A stretch of DNA of 47,577 bases from a virus. The notes beneath the pieces are model-generated. The model did not search any database. It had not been told where the DNA came from and worked only from the letters and a program-made list of their open reading frames with translations. Shown here piece by piece: positions 21,624 through 29,367 of the stretch. The stretch spans positions 1 to 47,577 of the IMG/VR virus record IMGVR_UViG_3300046811_000336, one strand, 5' to 3'. The stretch's first letter is position 1, and each line of letters opens with the position of its first letter. A program made the translations under genes and the position numbers.

Positions 21624-21862
21624 CGATCACCGCAAAGAAGTCCCTACGCTCCACGCTGGCGCGCGCCGATGCCTTCCTGATGGAAACCAAGGGCGAGGGC
21701 TATTCGACGCACGACGGGGAGCCGGTATCCCGCAAGCTGGCCACTGCGGCGACGCAAGGCGAGCTGTTCGGCGACGTGCCGACGGCGCATGACCTGATCT
21801 TGGTCTCGAATGACGACGGTCTGTTCCCCGGCATGGGGCAGACCTGGAGGCTGGGGGAATGA
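21620..21862 (+). CDS. 80-aa hypothetical protein
   Basis: Starts MTITAKKSLRSTLARADAF in ATGA overlap with the DUF2958 gene and lacks its own leader. The middle SRKLATAATQGELFGDVPTA and the end NDDGLFPGMGQTWRLGE are unlike any family I recognise. Confidence 0.6.
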   Translation: MTITAKKSLRSTLARADAFLMETKGEGYSTHDGEPVSRKLATAATQGELFGDVPTAHDLILVSNDDGLFPGMGQTWRLGE

Positions 21863-21933
21863 GGCCTGATCGCGCAACACTTTGGCGCCTTCTGACAAGA
21901 CAAACACCGCCAAAGCGCTGAAAGATCGCAGCC

Positions 21934-22012
21934 CAAGTGCCGCGCCGTTTGCGGCACTTGACCGGCGATCCCGCCGAACCGGGCCAGCAAGCCCGGACAC
22001 CCGAAAAGGACA
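21934..22012 (+). promoter_or_regulatory. CAGCAA-loop leader element 3
   Basis: Hairpins in series: CAAGTGCCGC-GCCGTTT-GCGGCACTTG (21934-21960), CGGC-GATCCC-GCCG, and CCGGGC-CAGCAA-GCCCGG (21979-21996). AAAGGACA is at 22005-22012, 4 nt before the ATG at 22017. Confidence 0.7.
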
Positions 22013-22016
22013 ACAC

Positions 22017-22310
22017 ATGAACCGATACGCGCTGATCGACGATGCCAGCGGCTTTGTTTGGGGCGTCTGCTTTGCCGATGATCCGGTTACAGCATGTCGC
22101 CTTGTTGACGAAGGAATCGGCGAGCACGACCGCGACTATGAAGACATCGGCAATGCGCGCCTTGACGGCCGCAGCGGCTATCACGTCCACATTGTCCCGG
22201 CCGATATGATCATCGACGACGGGCAGGACGCGGACCAGATCGAAGCGGTGAGCCAATCGCCTTTTGCATGTCGCGTCGTCATTCACTGGACCGACCCGAC
22301 GGAGAAATGA
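22017..22310 (+). CDS. 97-aa hypothetical protein
   Basis: Starts MNRYALIDDASGFVWGVCFA. The start is set by the AAAGGACA leader. An alpha/beta small protein, acidic, with no family I recognise. Next-to-last gene of the AAA+ module. Confidence 0.65.
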   Translation: MNRYALIDDASGFVWGVCFADDPVTACRLVDEGIGEHDRDYEDIGNARLDGRSGYHVHIVPADMIIDDGQDADQIEAVSQSPFACRVVIHWTDPTEK

Positions 22311-22318
22311 TCGCAGCC

Positions 22319-22396
22319 CATGGCGCCCCCCGCGAGGAGCGCCATGACCGGCGATCATGCCGACCCGGGCCAGCAAAAGCCCGAATTGAAAGGACA
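22319..22396 (+). promoter_or_regulatory. CAGCAA-loop leader element 4
   Basis: Hairpins in series: CATGGCGC..GCGCCATG (22319-22346), CGGC-GATCAT-GCCG, and CGGGC-CAGCAAAA-GCCCG (22366-22383). AAAGGACA is at 22389-22396, 4 nt before the ATG at 22401. The middle hairpin and ACCGGCGATC are shared with element 3. Confidence 0.65.
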
Positions 22397-22400
22397 CTAA

Positions 22401-22523
22401 ATGAAAAAGATTATTGTCGCGCTAACGCTAGTGGCCGGTGTTGCCGTATGGACGGCGGTTCCGGCCAAGGCTGACTGTCCGTGGCGATGGAACGGCAATG
22501 GCTGGCAGCAGATTTGTCGGTAA
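22401..22523 (+). CDS. 40-aa secreted two-cysteine peptide
   Basis: A signal peptide (MKKIIVALTLVAGVAVW then TAVPAKA) leads to a predicted 16-residue mature peptide DCPWRWNGNGWQQICR. The two Cys at mature positions 2 and 15 could close a disulfide ring holding three Trp. It has its own CAGCAA leader and AAAGGACA, and is followed by a strong terminator hairpin. Secreted to the periplasm or outside. Possible roles are signal, antimicrobial, or superinfection/lysis factor; none is shown by the sequence. It was too short for standard gene callers. Confidence 0.7.
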   Translation: MKKIIVALTLVAGVAVWTAVPAKADCPWRWNGNGWQQICR

Positions 22524-22533
22524 ATGAAACACG

Positions 22534-22560
22534 GAAGGGGCGCGCGAATGCGCCCCTTCT
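22534..22560 (+). terminator. Terminator hairpin after the secreted peptide gene
   Basis: Perfect 10-bp stem GAAGGGGCGC/GCGCCCCTTC with loop GCGAAT, followed by TCTCTG. It closes the AAA+ module. Confidence 0.65.
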
Positions 22561-22623
22561 CTGAACGCCGACCGATGTGATAAGCATCCCGCGTACGATG
22601 GCGGTTGTTTCCGAGGGGCCGTT

Positions 22624-22700
22624 TGTCCTTCGGTCCCTCCTCGCGAAGGCGGGGAACGACTGTTCATCCAGGCTCTCCGGGATTGCTGTCCCGGGGAGCC
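22624..22700 (-). promoter_or_regulatory. Inverted copy of the CAGCAA leader element
   Basis: On the minus strand a 12-bp stem GGCTCCCCGGGA/TCCCGGAGAGCC (one G-U pair) closes CAGCAA (22683-22688). About 40 nt downstream on that strand is AAGGACAAACGG (AAGGACA at 22624-22630), the same string as in element 2. No good minus-strand gene follows, so this may be a relic or an element with another role. Confidence 0.45.
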
Positions 22701-22729
22701 GCCCCCCCGCTCCCCGCAAAGGCGCGCTG

Positions 22730-23215
22730 ATGACCGATGCTTTCGAGATCGCGATCCGGCTGGCCGATGAGGGTGTTCCGCTCGGGGCCATTGCGCGCTC
22801 GGTGCAACTGCCCTCTGAAGAGCTGCGCCGACATCTGTGTCTGGTGCGCGACGCTGGCCGCCTGATTTCGCTTCCGCGTGCTGATTGGCCGCCCGGCTTT
22901 CCGCGCGAGGAACGTGCGGTTGAGCTGTCGCGGCAGATCGTGAGCGACCGCGAGGCCTTGGCGATGGCGGCGAAGCAGATGTTTGATTTGACCCCTATTG
23001 AGGCCGATTTGTTCCTGCTGCTGCTGCAGCCCGGAACGATCCGGCATGATGTCGCGACGTCGATCCGCACTACGTATGTGCACATTCACAATCTGCGCCG
23101 CCGCCTCACCGCGTTCGGCCTCACGATCGCAAACATTTGGGGCTACGGCTATAAGCTGTCCGATCCAGACCGCCGCCGCGCAATGGATTTAATAATGGGG
23201 CGGGAGGCGGCCTGA
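22730..23215 (+). CDS. CtrA/OmpR-type winged-helix regulator
   Basis: 161 aa starting MTDAFEIAIRLADEGVPLG. The C-terminal half is a transcriptional-regulator winged helix of the OmpR/PhoB/CtrA type: LTPIEADLFLLLLQPGTI, then TYVHIHNLRRRL and IANIWGYGYKLS. The receiver domain is absent; instead the N-terminus holds a small HTH-like helix pair (PLGAIARSVQLPSEELRRHL). Because the phage has two CtrA-type boxes before late genes, it is a candidate late regulator or CtrA mimic. The longer frame to 22577 crosses an inverted leader hairpin and was not used. Confidence 0.65.
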   Translation: MTDAFEIAIRLADEGVPLGAIARSVQLPSEELRRHLCLVRDAGRLISLPRADWPPGFPREERAVELSRQIVSDREALAMAAKQMFDLTPIEADLFLLLLQPGTIRHDVATSIRTTYVHIHNLRRRLTAFGLTIANIWGYGYKLSDPDRRRAMDLIMGREAA

Positions 23216-23358
23216 ACGCCGTCATATGATCGACGCGCCCGGCGTGCTATCCCAGCCGAAAGCGTAACTCCCGACCCATAACTCTTCGACAATGAGCCGA
23301 TACGTGAGCATGAAGATCATACGCATGCGGGTAGCGCCAGCATGCATGGAGATCAATC

Positions 23359-23604
23359 ATGCGAAGTCGAGCATTTAGACGTCACCAGGTCAGCAGACAC
23401 ATGTGGCGTCGGCTGAAGGAAGATCGGAACCAGCATTACGATCAGTTGAATTGTCCTTGCTGGACCAATCGCAAGGCGATGGCAAGGTTCAAAGAGCAGC
23501 CGCAGGTTTGCAGCGGCGATTGTTGCGGAAATCAGCGACATGCTTTCGGTCGCAAAAACCCGACGATGCAGGAACGTCGGTTCATAACCAGCTATTCACT
23601 GTAA
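23359..23604 (+). CDS. Small Cys/basic phage protein
   Basis: 81 aa starting MRSRAFRRHQVSRHMWRRLK. The C-terminus VCSGDCCGNQRHAFGR then PTMQERR resembles a widespread short family with CSC..CGNPRR..TLQE. It probably binds metal and nucleic acid. Convergent with the minus-strand packaging block, overlapping its last gene by 9 bp. Confidence 0.65.
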   Translation: MRSRAFRRHQVSRHMWRRLKEDRNQHYDQLNCPCWTNRKAMARFKEQPQVCSGDCCGNQRHAFGRKNPTMQERRFITSYSL

Positions 23605-23841
23605 GTGTCCGTGCCGTTCGTGGCTTTCCAGTTCTTCGGCAAGCTCATCCTGCACCCGGCGGGTGGCGTCGATCGCCACCTGCTTGATGGCGTTGATTAT
23701 CGCCAGATCGTCCTTGGTCAGGGTGCCATTGGTTGCCTTGGTCTTGAAGAGCGCGACCGCTTCTTTCACCTTTAGCTTGATCTCATGCAGTTTTTCCTGG
23801 GCATCGATGACCGCGATGTGAGGGTCCTTGGTCGGCATCAC
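23596..23841 (-). CDS. Small helical protein after terL
   Basis: 81 aa (Met at 23838 is an alternative start). Helical throughout: IAVIDAQEKLHEIKLKVKEA and ATRRVQDELAEELESHERHG. Last gene of the minus-strand packaging block; function unknown. Confidence 0.6.
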   Translation of the reverse strand: MMPTKDPHIAVIDAQEKLHEIKLKVKEAVALFKTKATNGTLTKDDLAIINAIKQVAIDATRRVQDELAEELESHERHGHLQ

Positions 23842-23859
23842 CGTTTCTCCTTCGCGCGT

Positions 23860-25314
23860 TTACGTCCACCCTGCTGCGCTCACCCGCGGCCGTTCCTGCC
23901 TCCTGGTGCGCGGCACCAGCCGCCGCGCCATCTCCTGCACCAGCCCGCCGCTGACGATCAAAGAGGCGTATTGCAAATCATCGCAAACGTGTGAGAAGCC
24001 CTCCACGTCGAACTTTTCCGGCACCGCCCGCAGCGCGCCCTCGCGGTGGCGCTTGAACCGATAGCCCCCGTTCATGGCGCGCACCAGCATGGGGCACCCC
24101 GCGCCATTGATGACCAGCGCCGGGCCGCCGTTGACCTGGCGCCCGAGCAACTGCTCCACCGCCCGCAGCCGCTTGTCGATATCGTTGGTCGGCGCCGGGA
24201 AAGCCGGCAGCCCAAGCCGCTTCAAGGCATCGAAGCAGCTTTCTTCCGAGATGGTGCCTTTGGCGACCCCCGACGGGTCCCCGACCACCACGACCTTCAA
24301 TCCCGAATACTTTCCCGAATAAAGCCGCGGCCGCACGTTCTGCTCGATGTGCTTTTCCAGCCCGATGTTGGTGGCGGCGATTTCCTCGTGCACCAGCAGC
24401 CGGCCCAGATGGTCGACCTGGCAAATCAGCGTCCACGGATTGCGGCCGAAGTCCTGGGCCAAAATCAGATTGTAGCCCGGCACCACCATGGTATCCCGCA
24501 CGTGGAACGCCCGATTGAAGGTGGCCCGGAACACCGCCTCACCCGATGGGTCATTTCCATATTCGGCGTAAACGAATCTTTTCACCCAAGGGTGATCCGA
24601 GCCGTACATTTCGAGGAATCGCTCGTAATAGCGCCGCCCCTGCGCAATCCTGTCCGGATGCCCGACCGGCAGCTTGATGGTCGCATCTGTCTGTAGCAGC
24701 CAGTCCAAGTTCTCGGCCTGCGGGCTCACCCCCGACGGCTGGCGAAACAGCGACCAGTCGGGCGGCAGGTTCTCCATGAAGCGGTGCCAGTCGGTCTCCT
24801 CGGCCGGCATGTTGGTGTCGGCGATGATGCCCGAGAAGGTGGGCACGCCGCGCCCTCCCGATGGATAGCGCCCGATGCGGCCCGAGATCGGCGCCAGGAT
24901 GTCGAAGTTGCACTCGATGGCCTCCGAGATCCACGCCATCGTCAATTGCATCGATAGCAAGCGCGCTTGATCGGAGGCGTCCTCGAGCGGAATGAATATC
25001 CACTCACTCTTGACGTCGCCAAACTCGACCAGGAACGTATTCTCGGATACTCGCCACTGGGACAAACCCTCAAGCCACAAGCTGCAATCCTTGAGAACCG
25101 TGTCCTTGAGCTGCTTCAAGGTCTGGCGCACGATGGCGACTCGGCTCCAGCGGTATCCGTCTGGCGCCGGCGCCTGCTGGATCGCCCGTCGCAACAGCTC
25201 GATGACGCACGCCGTAGTTTTCCCGCTGCCGACAGGTCCAGCCGCAATACGCCCGAAACTGTCGGACCGCATGAACCGCCGCAGCGTCGGCGGCGCGTCA
25301 TAGAGCAGGGACAT
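23860..25314 (-). CDS. terL: Terminase large subunit
   Basis: 484 aa. The packaging ATPase has Walker A GPVGSGKT (26-33) after the short N-terminus, an aspartate/glutamate-rich Walker B region (LTMAWISEAIE), and a C-terminal RNase H-like nuclease with NLILAQDFGRNPW, VVVGDPSG and later acidic residues. It drives DNA into proheads and cuts concatemers. It lies on the strand opposite to portal and capsid, which is unusual but seen in some phages. Its ATG directly follows the TAG of the broken gene upstream. Confidence 0.92.
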   Translation of the reverse strand: MSLLYDAPPTLRRFMRSDSFGRIAAGPVGSGKTTACVIELLRRAIQQAPAPDGYRWSRVAIVRQTLKQLKDTVLKDCSLWLEGLSQWRVSENTFLVEFGDVKSEWIFIPLEDASDQARLLSMQLTMAWISEAIECNFDILAPISGRIGRYPSGGRGVPTFSGIIADTNMPAEETDWHRFMENLPPDWSLFRQPSGVSPQAENLDWLLQTDATIKLPVGHPDRIAQGRRYYERFLEMYGSDHPWVKRFVYAEYGNDPSGEAVFRATFNRAFHVRDTMVVPGYNLILAQDFGRNPWTLICQVDHLGRLLVHEEIAATNIGLEKHIEQNVRPRLYSGKYSGLKVVVVGDPSGVAKGTISEESCFDALKRLGLPAFPAPTNDIDKRLRAVEQLLGRQVNGGPALVINGAGCPMLVRAMNGGYRFKRHREGALRAVPEKFDVEGFSHVCDDLQYASLIVSGGLVQEMARRLVPRTRRQERPRVSAAGWT

Positions 25315-25315
25315 C

Positions 25316-25526
25316 TACTTCCCGATGCCGGGGAACTTCGCCTTGACCTTGGCGCGCACCGCGGCCTCGACCGGTTTGCCGGACGCGCGGGCGAGCGCGT
25401 TCCTGGCTCGCATCCGGGATCGGAAATGAACCGCTTCCCTTCCCGCTCTTGCCCTCGCCCTTGCCCGGCAGCGCGAACGAACTCGACGGCAGCCGGGAGC
25501 GGTCTTTTGTGGTCAGTTTAGCCATG
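25316..25526 (-). pseudogene. Frameshifted small packaging-region gene
   Basis: The first part reads MAKLTTKDRSRLPSSSFALP then PIPDAS, the start of a common short phage protein. After DAS the current frame turns into Arg/Gln-rich nonsense that would run into terL. The next frame reads RNALARASGKPVEAAVRAKV and KAKFPGIGK, the expected family ending, with a TAG immediately before the terL ATG. A small deletion (about 5 nt, if the family sequence DASHARNAL is the ancestor) explains this. Natural mutation, sequencing error or programmed shift cannot be separated here. Confidence 0.6.
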
Positions 25527-25554
25527 CTTGCCCTCGTGCAGACGGGGGATCCCC

Positions 25555-25773
25555 TCACGGCAGCGCATTGGCGGCGAGGCGCAGCTGCTCCGCGCAGCCG
25601 CCCGCCGCACGCTGATTGTAGACCAGCGCGCCGCTCACCCCCACGCGCATCTGCTCGGCCACCCCGCCCGCCGCGTACTGGCTGAGCGTGGACGGCACGA
25701 TGGCCGCAACGGTGGTGATCTGGCTGTGCGGGCCGCCCGGCGTATATTGGTCATAGATGATCGAATGAGCCAT
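25555..25773 (-). CDS. Small packaging-region protein
   Basis: 72 aa starting MAHSIIYDQYTPGGPHSQ. Two similar segments, QYAAGGVAEQMRV and QRAAGGCAEQLRL, suggest an internal duplication. A strong AGGAGG ribosome-binding site is 5 nt upstream. Function unknown. Confidence 0.65.
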   Translation of the reverse strand: MAHSIIYDQYTPGGPHSQITTVAAIVPSTLSQYAAGGVAEQMRVGVSGALVYNQRAAGGCAEQLRLAANALP

Positions 25774-25791
25774 TGAGTTCCTCCTCTCGTT

Positions 25792-26043
25792 TCAGGTCCC
25801 CGTCTCGTCGTTGCGCGGCATAATGTCGGGGGAATAGACGCTGTCGTCGCCGGTCTTTCGGCCCAGCACTCGTCTGCTGGTCTGCGTGTCGAAAGCGCCG
25901 CGGTTTTCTAGCGGTTCGGGGGCTGGAAAGGACGTTGGCCCGTCATCCTCATCATCATCCGGCCGGATGCCGGGCGATTTGCCGTCGTCGAAGCGGGGAT
26001 CGTTCTTGCCGTAGTCGCGCCTGTTTGGTTTCATCTCCCTCAT
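25792..26043 (-). CDS. Small acidic hypothetical protein
   Basis: 83 aa starting MREMKPNRRDYGKNDPRFDD, set by ATGA overlap with the gene upstream. Very acidic (PDDDEDDGP) and probably disordered. No family recognised. Confidence 0.6.
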   Translation of the reverse strand: MREMKPNRRDYGKNDPRFDDGKSPGIRPDDDEDDGPTSFPAPEPLENRGAFDTQTSRRVLGRKTGDDSVYSPDIMPRNDETGT

Positions 26044-26690
26044 GCCTTTCCCACGCCGCGCGAATAAATGCGCACCTTGCCCTTCTTTCCACCTTTCCAC
26101 TTCGGCCGAGGGAGCACCGGCGCCGGGATTGCCTCCGCCGCCCCGAGATCGACCGTGACCGCGTTGGCGGTATCGCTGGCCCCGAGGTCGACGTCGTTTG
26201 GCTTGACCTCGATCGACTTGTTGTACGTTTCTTGCTTGTCGCCGAGGTTGATGGTGATGACGAAGCGCTCGTTGCTCTTGGCATCGCCCTTGGCCTCGGC
26301 GCCGATGCCGGCGTTGCGCGCCATCAGCTTGGCGACCTCGGCGACCGAGGCCAGGGGCTCCATGCTTTTCATCCTGGCGCCGAGCATCGGCAGCGCATCC
26401 TCGAGCGCCGCGGCGGACAGCACCCGCACCCGGTCGGCCGTCGAGAGCGTCGAGTTCCATTCCAGGGCGAACTGCTCCATGGCGCGCTTGAAGAACTCGT
26501 GGCGCGTCGACAGCTCGTAATATTGCGTCTCGTCGATGCCGTAATCCGCAAAGATCGCAGCGGCGTCACGCACCCGCATGGCCATTTCCCGCGCCAGCGC
26601 GGCCAGCCTGGCCTCGTCCATGTCGGGCATGTCTGGCATCAAGTTCGTCTCCGTGGCCGCCAAGGACTGGCGCCCGGGGCGCTGGGCCAT
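26040..26690 (-). CDS. Probable terminase small subunit or packaging accessory protein
   Basis: 216 aa. The middle contains an HTH-like and helical region (FADYGIDETQYYELSTRHEF and FFKRAMEQFALEWN), common in TerS-like proteins. The C-terminal third is beta-rich and ends in a basic tail (PRPKWKGGKKGKVRIYSRG). It is the first gene of the block that ends in terL. The call rests on position and general pattern. Confidence 0.45.
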   Translation of the reverse strand: MAQRPGRQSLAATETNLMPDMPDMDEARLAALAREMAMRVRDAAAIFADYGIDETQYYELSTRHEFFKRAMEQFALEWNSTLSTADRVRVLSAAALEDALPMLGARMKSMEPLASVAEVAKLMARNAGIGAEAKGDAKSNERFVITINLGDKQETYNKSIEVKPNDVDLGASDTANAVTVDLGAAEAIPAPVLPRPKWKGGKKGKVRIYSRGVGKA

Positions 26691-26704
26691 TTTCTGCCCG
26701 AAAG

Positions 26705-26733
26705 GTTAAGAAACTCTTAACAGTTTGCTGTTA
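26705..26733. promoter_or_regulatory. CtrA-type box and overlapping palindromes before the portal gene
   Basis: TTAA-GAAACTC-TTAAC (26706-26721) fits the CtrA consensus TTAA-N7-TTAAC exactly. It overlaps a second inverted repeat TAACAG-TTTG-CTGTTA (26718-26733). The site lies between the divergent packaging block (start 26690) and the portal gene (start 26745) and could control both. Confidence 0.65.
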
Positions 26734-26744
26734 CACGCAATCTC

Positions 26745-29057
26745 ATGGCCGTCAATCCGCTCGGACAGCAGAGCGTCCTGCAGGTCGTGCCTCCGGCGGC
26801 GCTGGAAGCCCACCTCCAGGAGCAGGCGCGCGCCCGCTCGGCCGCCGCGGCTCCCCAGCAGCAACCCGCCCCCCCCGAGCTCGCCGGCTACGTGCGCGGC
26901 CAGTTCGAAATCATGCGCAACCACCGCAACACTGCGGCCGGCTGGTCGAACCGCATGCTCGCCGCGCTGCGCACCTTCAACGGCCAGTACGACCCCACCA
27001 AGTTCCAGGAGGTCTCCAAGTTCGGCGGCTCCCAAGTCTATGCCCGCCTTACCGCGCAGAAATGCCGCGCCGCCACCTCGCTGCTGCGCGACATCTACCT
27101 CGGTGCCGACCTGCCCTATGGCATCCGCGCGCCCGCCGATCCCGAGGTGCCGCCCGACATCGTCGCGAAGATCGACGCCCTGCTGGCGCACGAGCAGCAG
27201 ATGGTGATGCAGGTCACCGGCAAGGCGCCAGACGCGCAAGACATCACCAAACGCCGAGCGGCCCTCCTCGAATCCGCCTCCGAAGCCGCCAAGAAGAAGG
27301 CCCGCGACCAAGCCGGCATCGCCCAGGACAAGATCGAGGAAATCCTGCGCGAGGGCAGGTTCTATCACGCCCTTGCCGAATTCCTGGTCGACCTGCCGAT
27401 CTTCCCGTTTGCCTGCATCAAAGGCCCCACCGTCAAGATCATGCCGGAGGTGCGCTGGATCAACAGCCGGCCATCCGTGCAGCAGGTCCCGAAGATGATG
27501 TGGTCGCGGGTGTCGCCCTTCGACCTGTGGTGGACTCCGGGCGTCGCCGACATCGAAAGCGCCAACGTGATCGAGAAGTCGCGCCTCACCCGCGCCGAGA
27601 TCAACGACCTGCTCGACCTGCCGGGCTTCGACCACGACGAGGTCCGCGCCGTGCTGAGCGAGTACGGACGCGGCGGCCTCTACGACAACTGGGACACCAC
27701 CGACGCCGAGCGCGCCGTGCTCGAGAGCCGCGAGAACCCCGCCTGGAACCGCTCCGGCTTGATTACCCAGATGGAATTCCACGGCAACGTCTGGGGCGAG
27801 ACCCTGCAGGACTACGGCATGCCCGGCATCTCCGACCCCGAGCGCGACTACCGCGTCGACGTCTTCGTGATCGGCTCGCACATCATCAAGGCCAACCTGT
27901 CTCCCTCGCCGCGCGCACGACCGCCCTATTTTATAACCAGCTTCGAGAAAGTTCCCGGCACGCCCGTTGGCAACGGCCTCGTCGACATGATTGCCGACCT
28001 CCAGGACGTTGCCAACGCCACGCTGCGCAGCCTCGTCAACAATCTCTCCATTTCAAGTGGGCCCATGGTTGTCATTAATGACGATCGCCTCGCGCCAGAG
28101 GAGACGGGCGAGGAACTGTATCCCTGGAAGCGCTTTCATGTACGCAACGACCCGGTCGGCAACAACGCCAAGCCGCCGATCGAGTTCTTCCAGCCGCAGA
28201 GCAATGCCCAGGACCTGCTCACGGTCTTTAAAGCCTTCGTAGACCTCTCCGACGACGTCAGCGCCATTCCAAAATATATTGGCGGCCAACCCGGTGGCGG
28301 CGCCGGCCGCACCGCGTCGGGATTAGCCATGCTGATGAATAATGCGAGCAAGGTGCATCAAAGCGTGGCCGCCAATGTTGATCGCGAAATATTCGAGCCG
28401 GCATTGCAGCAACTCATCGACTTGGTGATGCTGACGGACACAACGGGGCTTTTGACTGGCGAAGAAGACGTCTCGGTCGAGGGAGTTTCCGTTGCAATTC
28501 AGCGTGAGACCGAGCGCCAACGACAGGTTGAATTTCTTCAATCCACAGCTAATCCAATCGATATGGGAATCATCGGAATCAAAGGACGAGGTTCAATATT
28601 GCGCAGCGTGTCGCAGACCATCGGGCTCGACGGCGACGCCATCGTGCCGTCCGACGACGAGCTGGAGAAGCAGCAGGCCGCCCAACAGCAGGGCGCCGAG
28701 CAGCAGGCGCTCGACAAGCGCGTCGAGGCGGGCGTCCAGATGGGCGTCCAGCTCGGCACCCAGAAGATCGCATCCGAACTCACCGCAGGGCTGCTGGCGG
28801 CTCACGGCGCCGGCCAGCCCGGCAATGGGCCCCAATCGGGCGCACCGCCCCCTCCTCCCGGCGGCGCACCCGCAGGGCCGCCTGGAAGCCCCGCCCCAGG
28901 CGGCCCGATGGACCAAGCCGCCAGGCAGGCACAGGGCAACCAGCCGTCTTCTATGTCTCAAGCAAAGTCGCTGCAGACCAACTTGGTAGGGAACCAATCG
29001 GCTCCGCCTGGCCCCGGTGCGCGTCCACCCGTGCCTGTTGGCGGCCCGCCAGGATAA
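26745..29057 (+). CDS. Portal protein
   Basis: 770 aa, typical of large podovirus-type portals. Recognisable parts are YARLTAQKCRAATSLLRDIY, PKMMWSRVSPFDLWWTPGV, VGNGLVDMIADLQDVANATL and GGQPGGGAGRTASGLAMLMN (a portal signature), followed by a helical region and a Gly/Pro/Gln-rich C-terminus. It forms the dodecameric ring through which DNA passes. First gene of the rightward structural unit, 24 bp after the CtrA-type box. Confidence 0.88.
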   Translation: MAVNPLGQQSVLQVVPPAALEAHLQEQARARSAAAAPQQQPAPPELAGYVRGQFEIMRNHRNTAAGWSNRMLAALRTFNGQYDPTKFQEVSKFGGSQVYARLTAQKCRAATSLLRDIYLGADLPYGIRAPADPEVPPDIVAKIDALLAHEQQMVMQVTGKAPDAQDITKRRAALLESASEAAKKKARDQAGIAQDKIEEILREGRFYHALAEFLVDLPIFPFACIKGPTVKIMPEVRWINSRPSVQQVPKMMWSRVSPFDLWWTPGVADIESANVIEKSRLTRAEINDLLDLPGFDHDEVRAVLSEYGRGGLYDNWDTTDAERAVLESRENPAWNRSGLITQMEFHGNVWGETLQDYGMPGISDPERDYRVDVFVIGSHIIKANLSPSPRARPPYFITSFEKVPGTPVGNGLVDMIADLQDVANATLRSLVNNLSISSGPMVVINDDRLAPEETGEELYPWKRFHVRNDPVGNNAKPPIEFFQPQSNAQDLLTVFKAFVDLSDDVSAIPKYIGGQPGGGAGRTASGLAMLMNNASKVHQSVAANVDREIFEPALQQLIDLVMLTDTTGLLTGEEDVSVEGVSVAIQRETERQRQVEFLQSTANPIDMGIIGIKGRGSILRSVSQTIGLDGDAIVPSDDELEKQQAAQQQGAEQQALDKRVEAGVQMGVQLGTQKIASELTAGLLAAHGAGQPGNGPQSGAPPPPPGGAPAGPPGSPAPGGPMDQAARQAQGNQPSSMSQAKSLQTNLVGNQSAPPGPGARPPVPVGGPPG

Positions 29058-29111
29058 ATTCGTTCAGGTAATCGATTGCACGCTGCATACCATAAACCAA
29101 AGGAGACGACC

Positions 29112-29366
29112 ATGACAGGAACCACGGGAGCTACGGGGTCTGCGACGTCCACTTTTGTCGTTAAATCACGCAAGACCTTACCGATCGTTCTTACGACCGT
29201 TACCGCTACCAGTCGCGAGGAAGCGATCGCGCAGTTGGTGAAAACGGCAGCCGTTGGCGAAGAAATCGAGGTCATGGATGCCAAGGAGGACATCAGTGGC
29301 ACGGCAGGCGGTCCAACCGGCGCAACCGGCGTAACCGGCGCGAGCGGACCCACCGGTAGCTGGTGA
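29112..29366 (+). CDS. Short protein with terminal collagen-like repeats
   Basis: 84 aa from MTGTTGATGSATSTF, with AGGAGACGACC as ribosome-binding site; the frame is open to 29076. A small globular centre (KTLPIVLTTVTATSREEAIA) lies between short Gly-X-Thr stretches, ending GPTGATGVTGASGPTGSW. It may be a minor virion decoration protein. Confidence 0.6.
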   Translation: MTGTTGATGSATSTFVVKSRKTLPIVLTTVTATSREEAIAQLVKTAAVGEEIEVMDAKEDISGTAGGPTGATGVTGASGPTGSW

Positions 29367-29367
29367 T

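Noticed and set aside
21620-21862. QGELF in the 80-aa protein as another clamp-binding motif
   Set aside because: Internal position and Glu at the third place fit the clamp motif poorly.
24046-24696. 216-codon plus-strand frame inside terL
   Set aside because: Antisense shadow of a clear TerL; such long antisense frames are expected in GC-rich genes.
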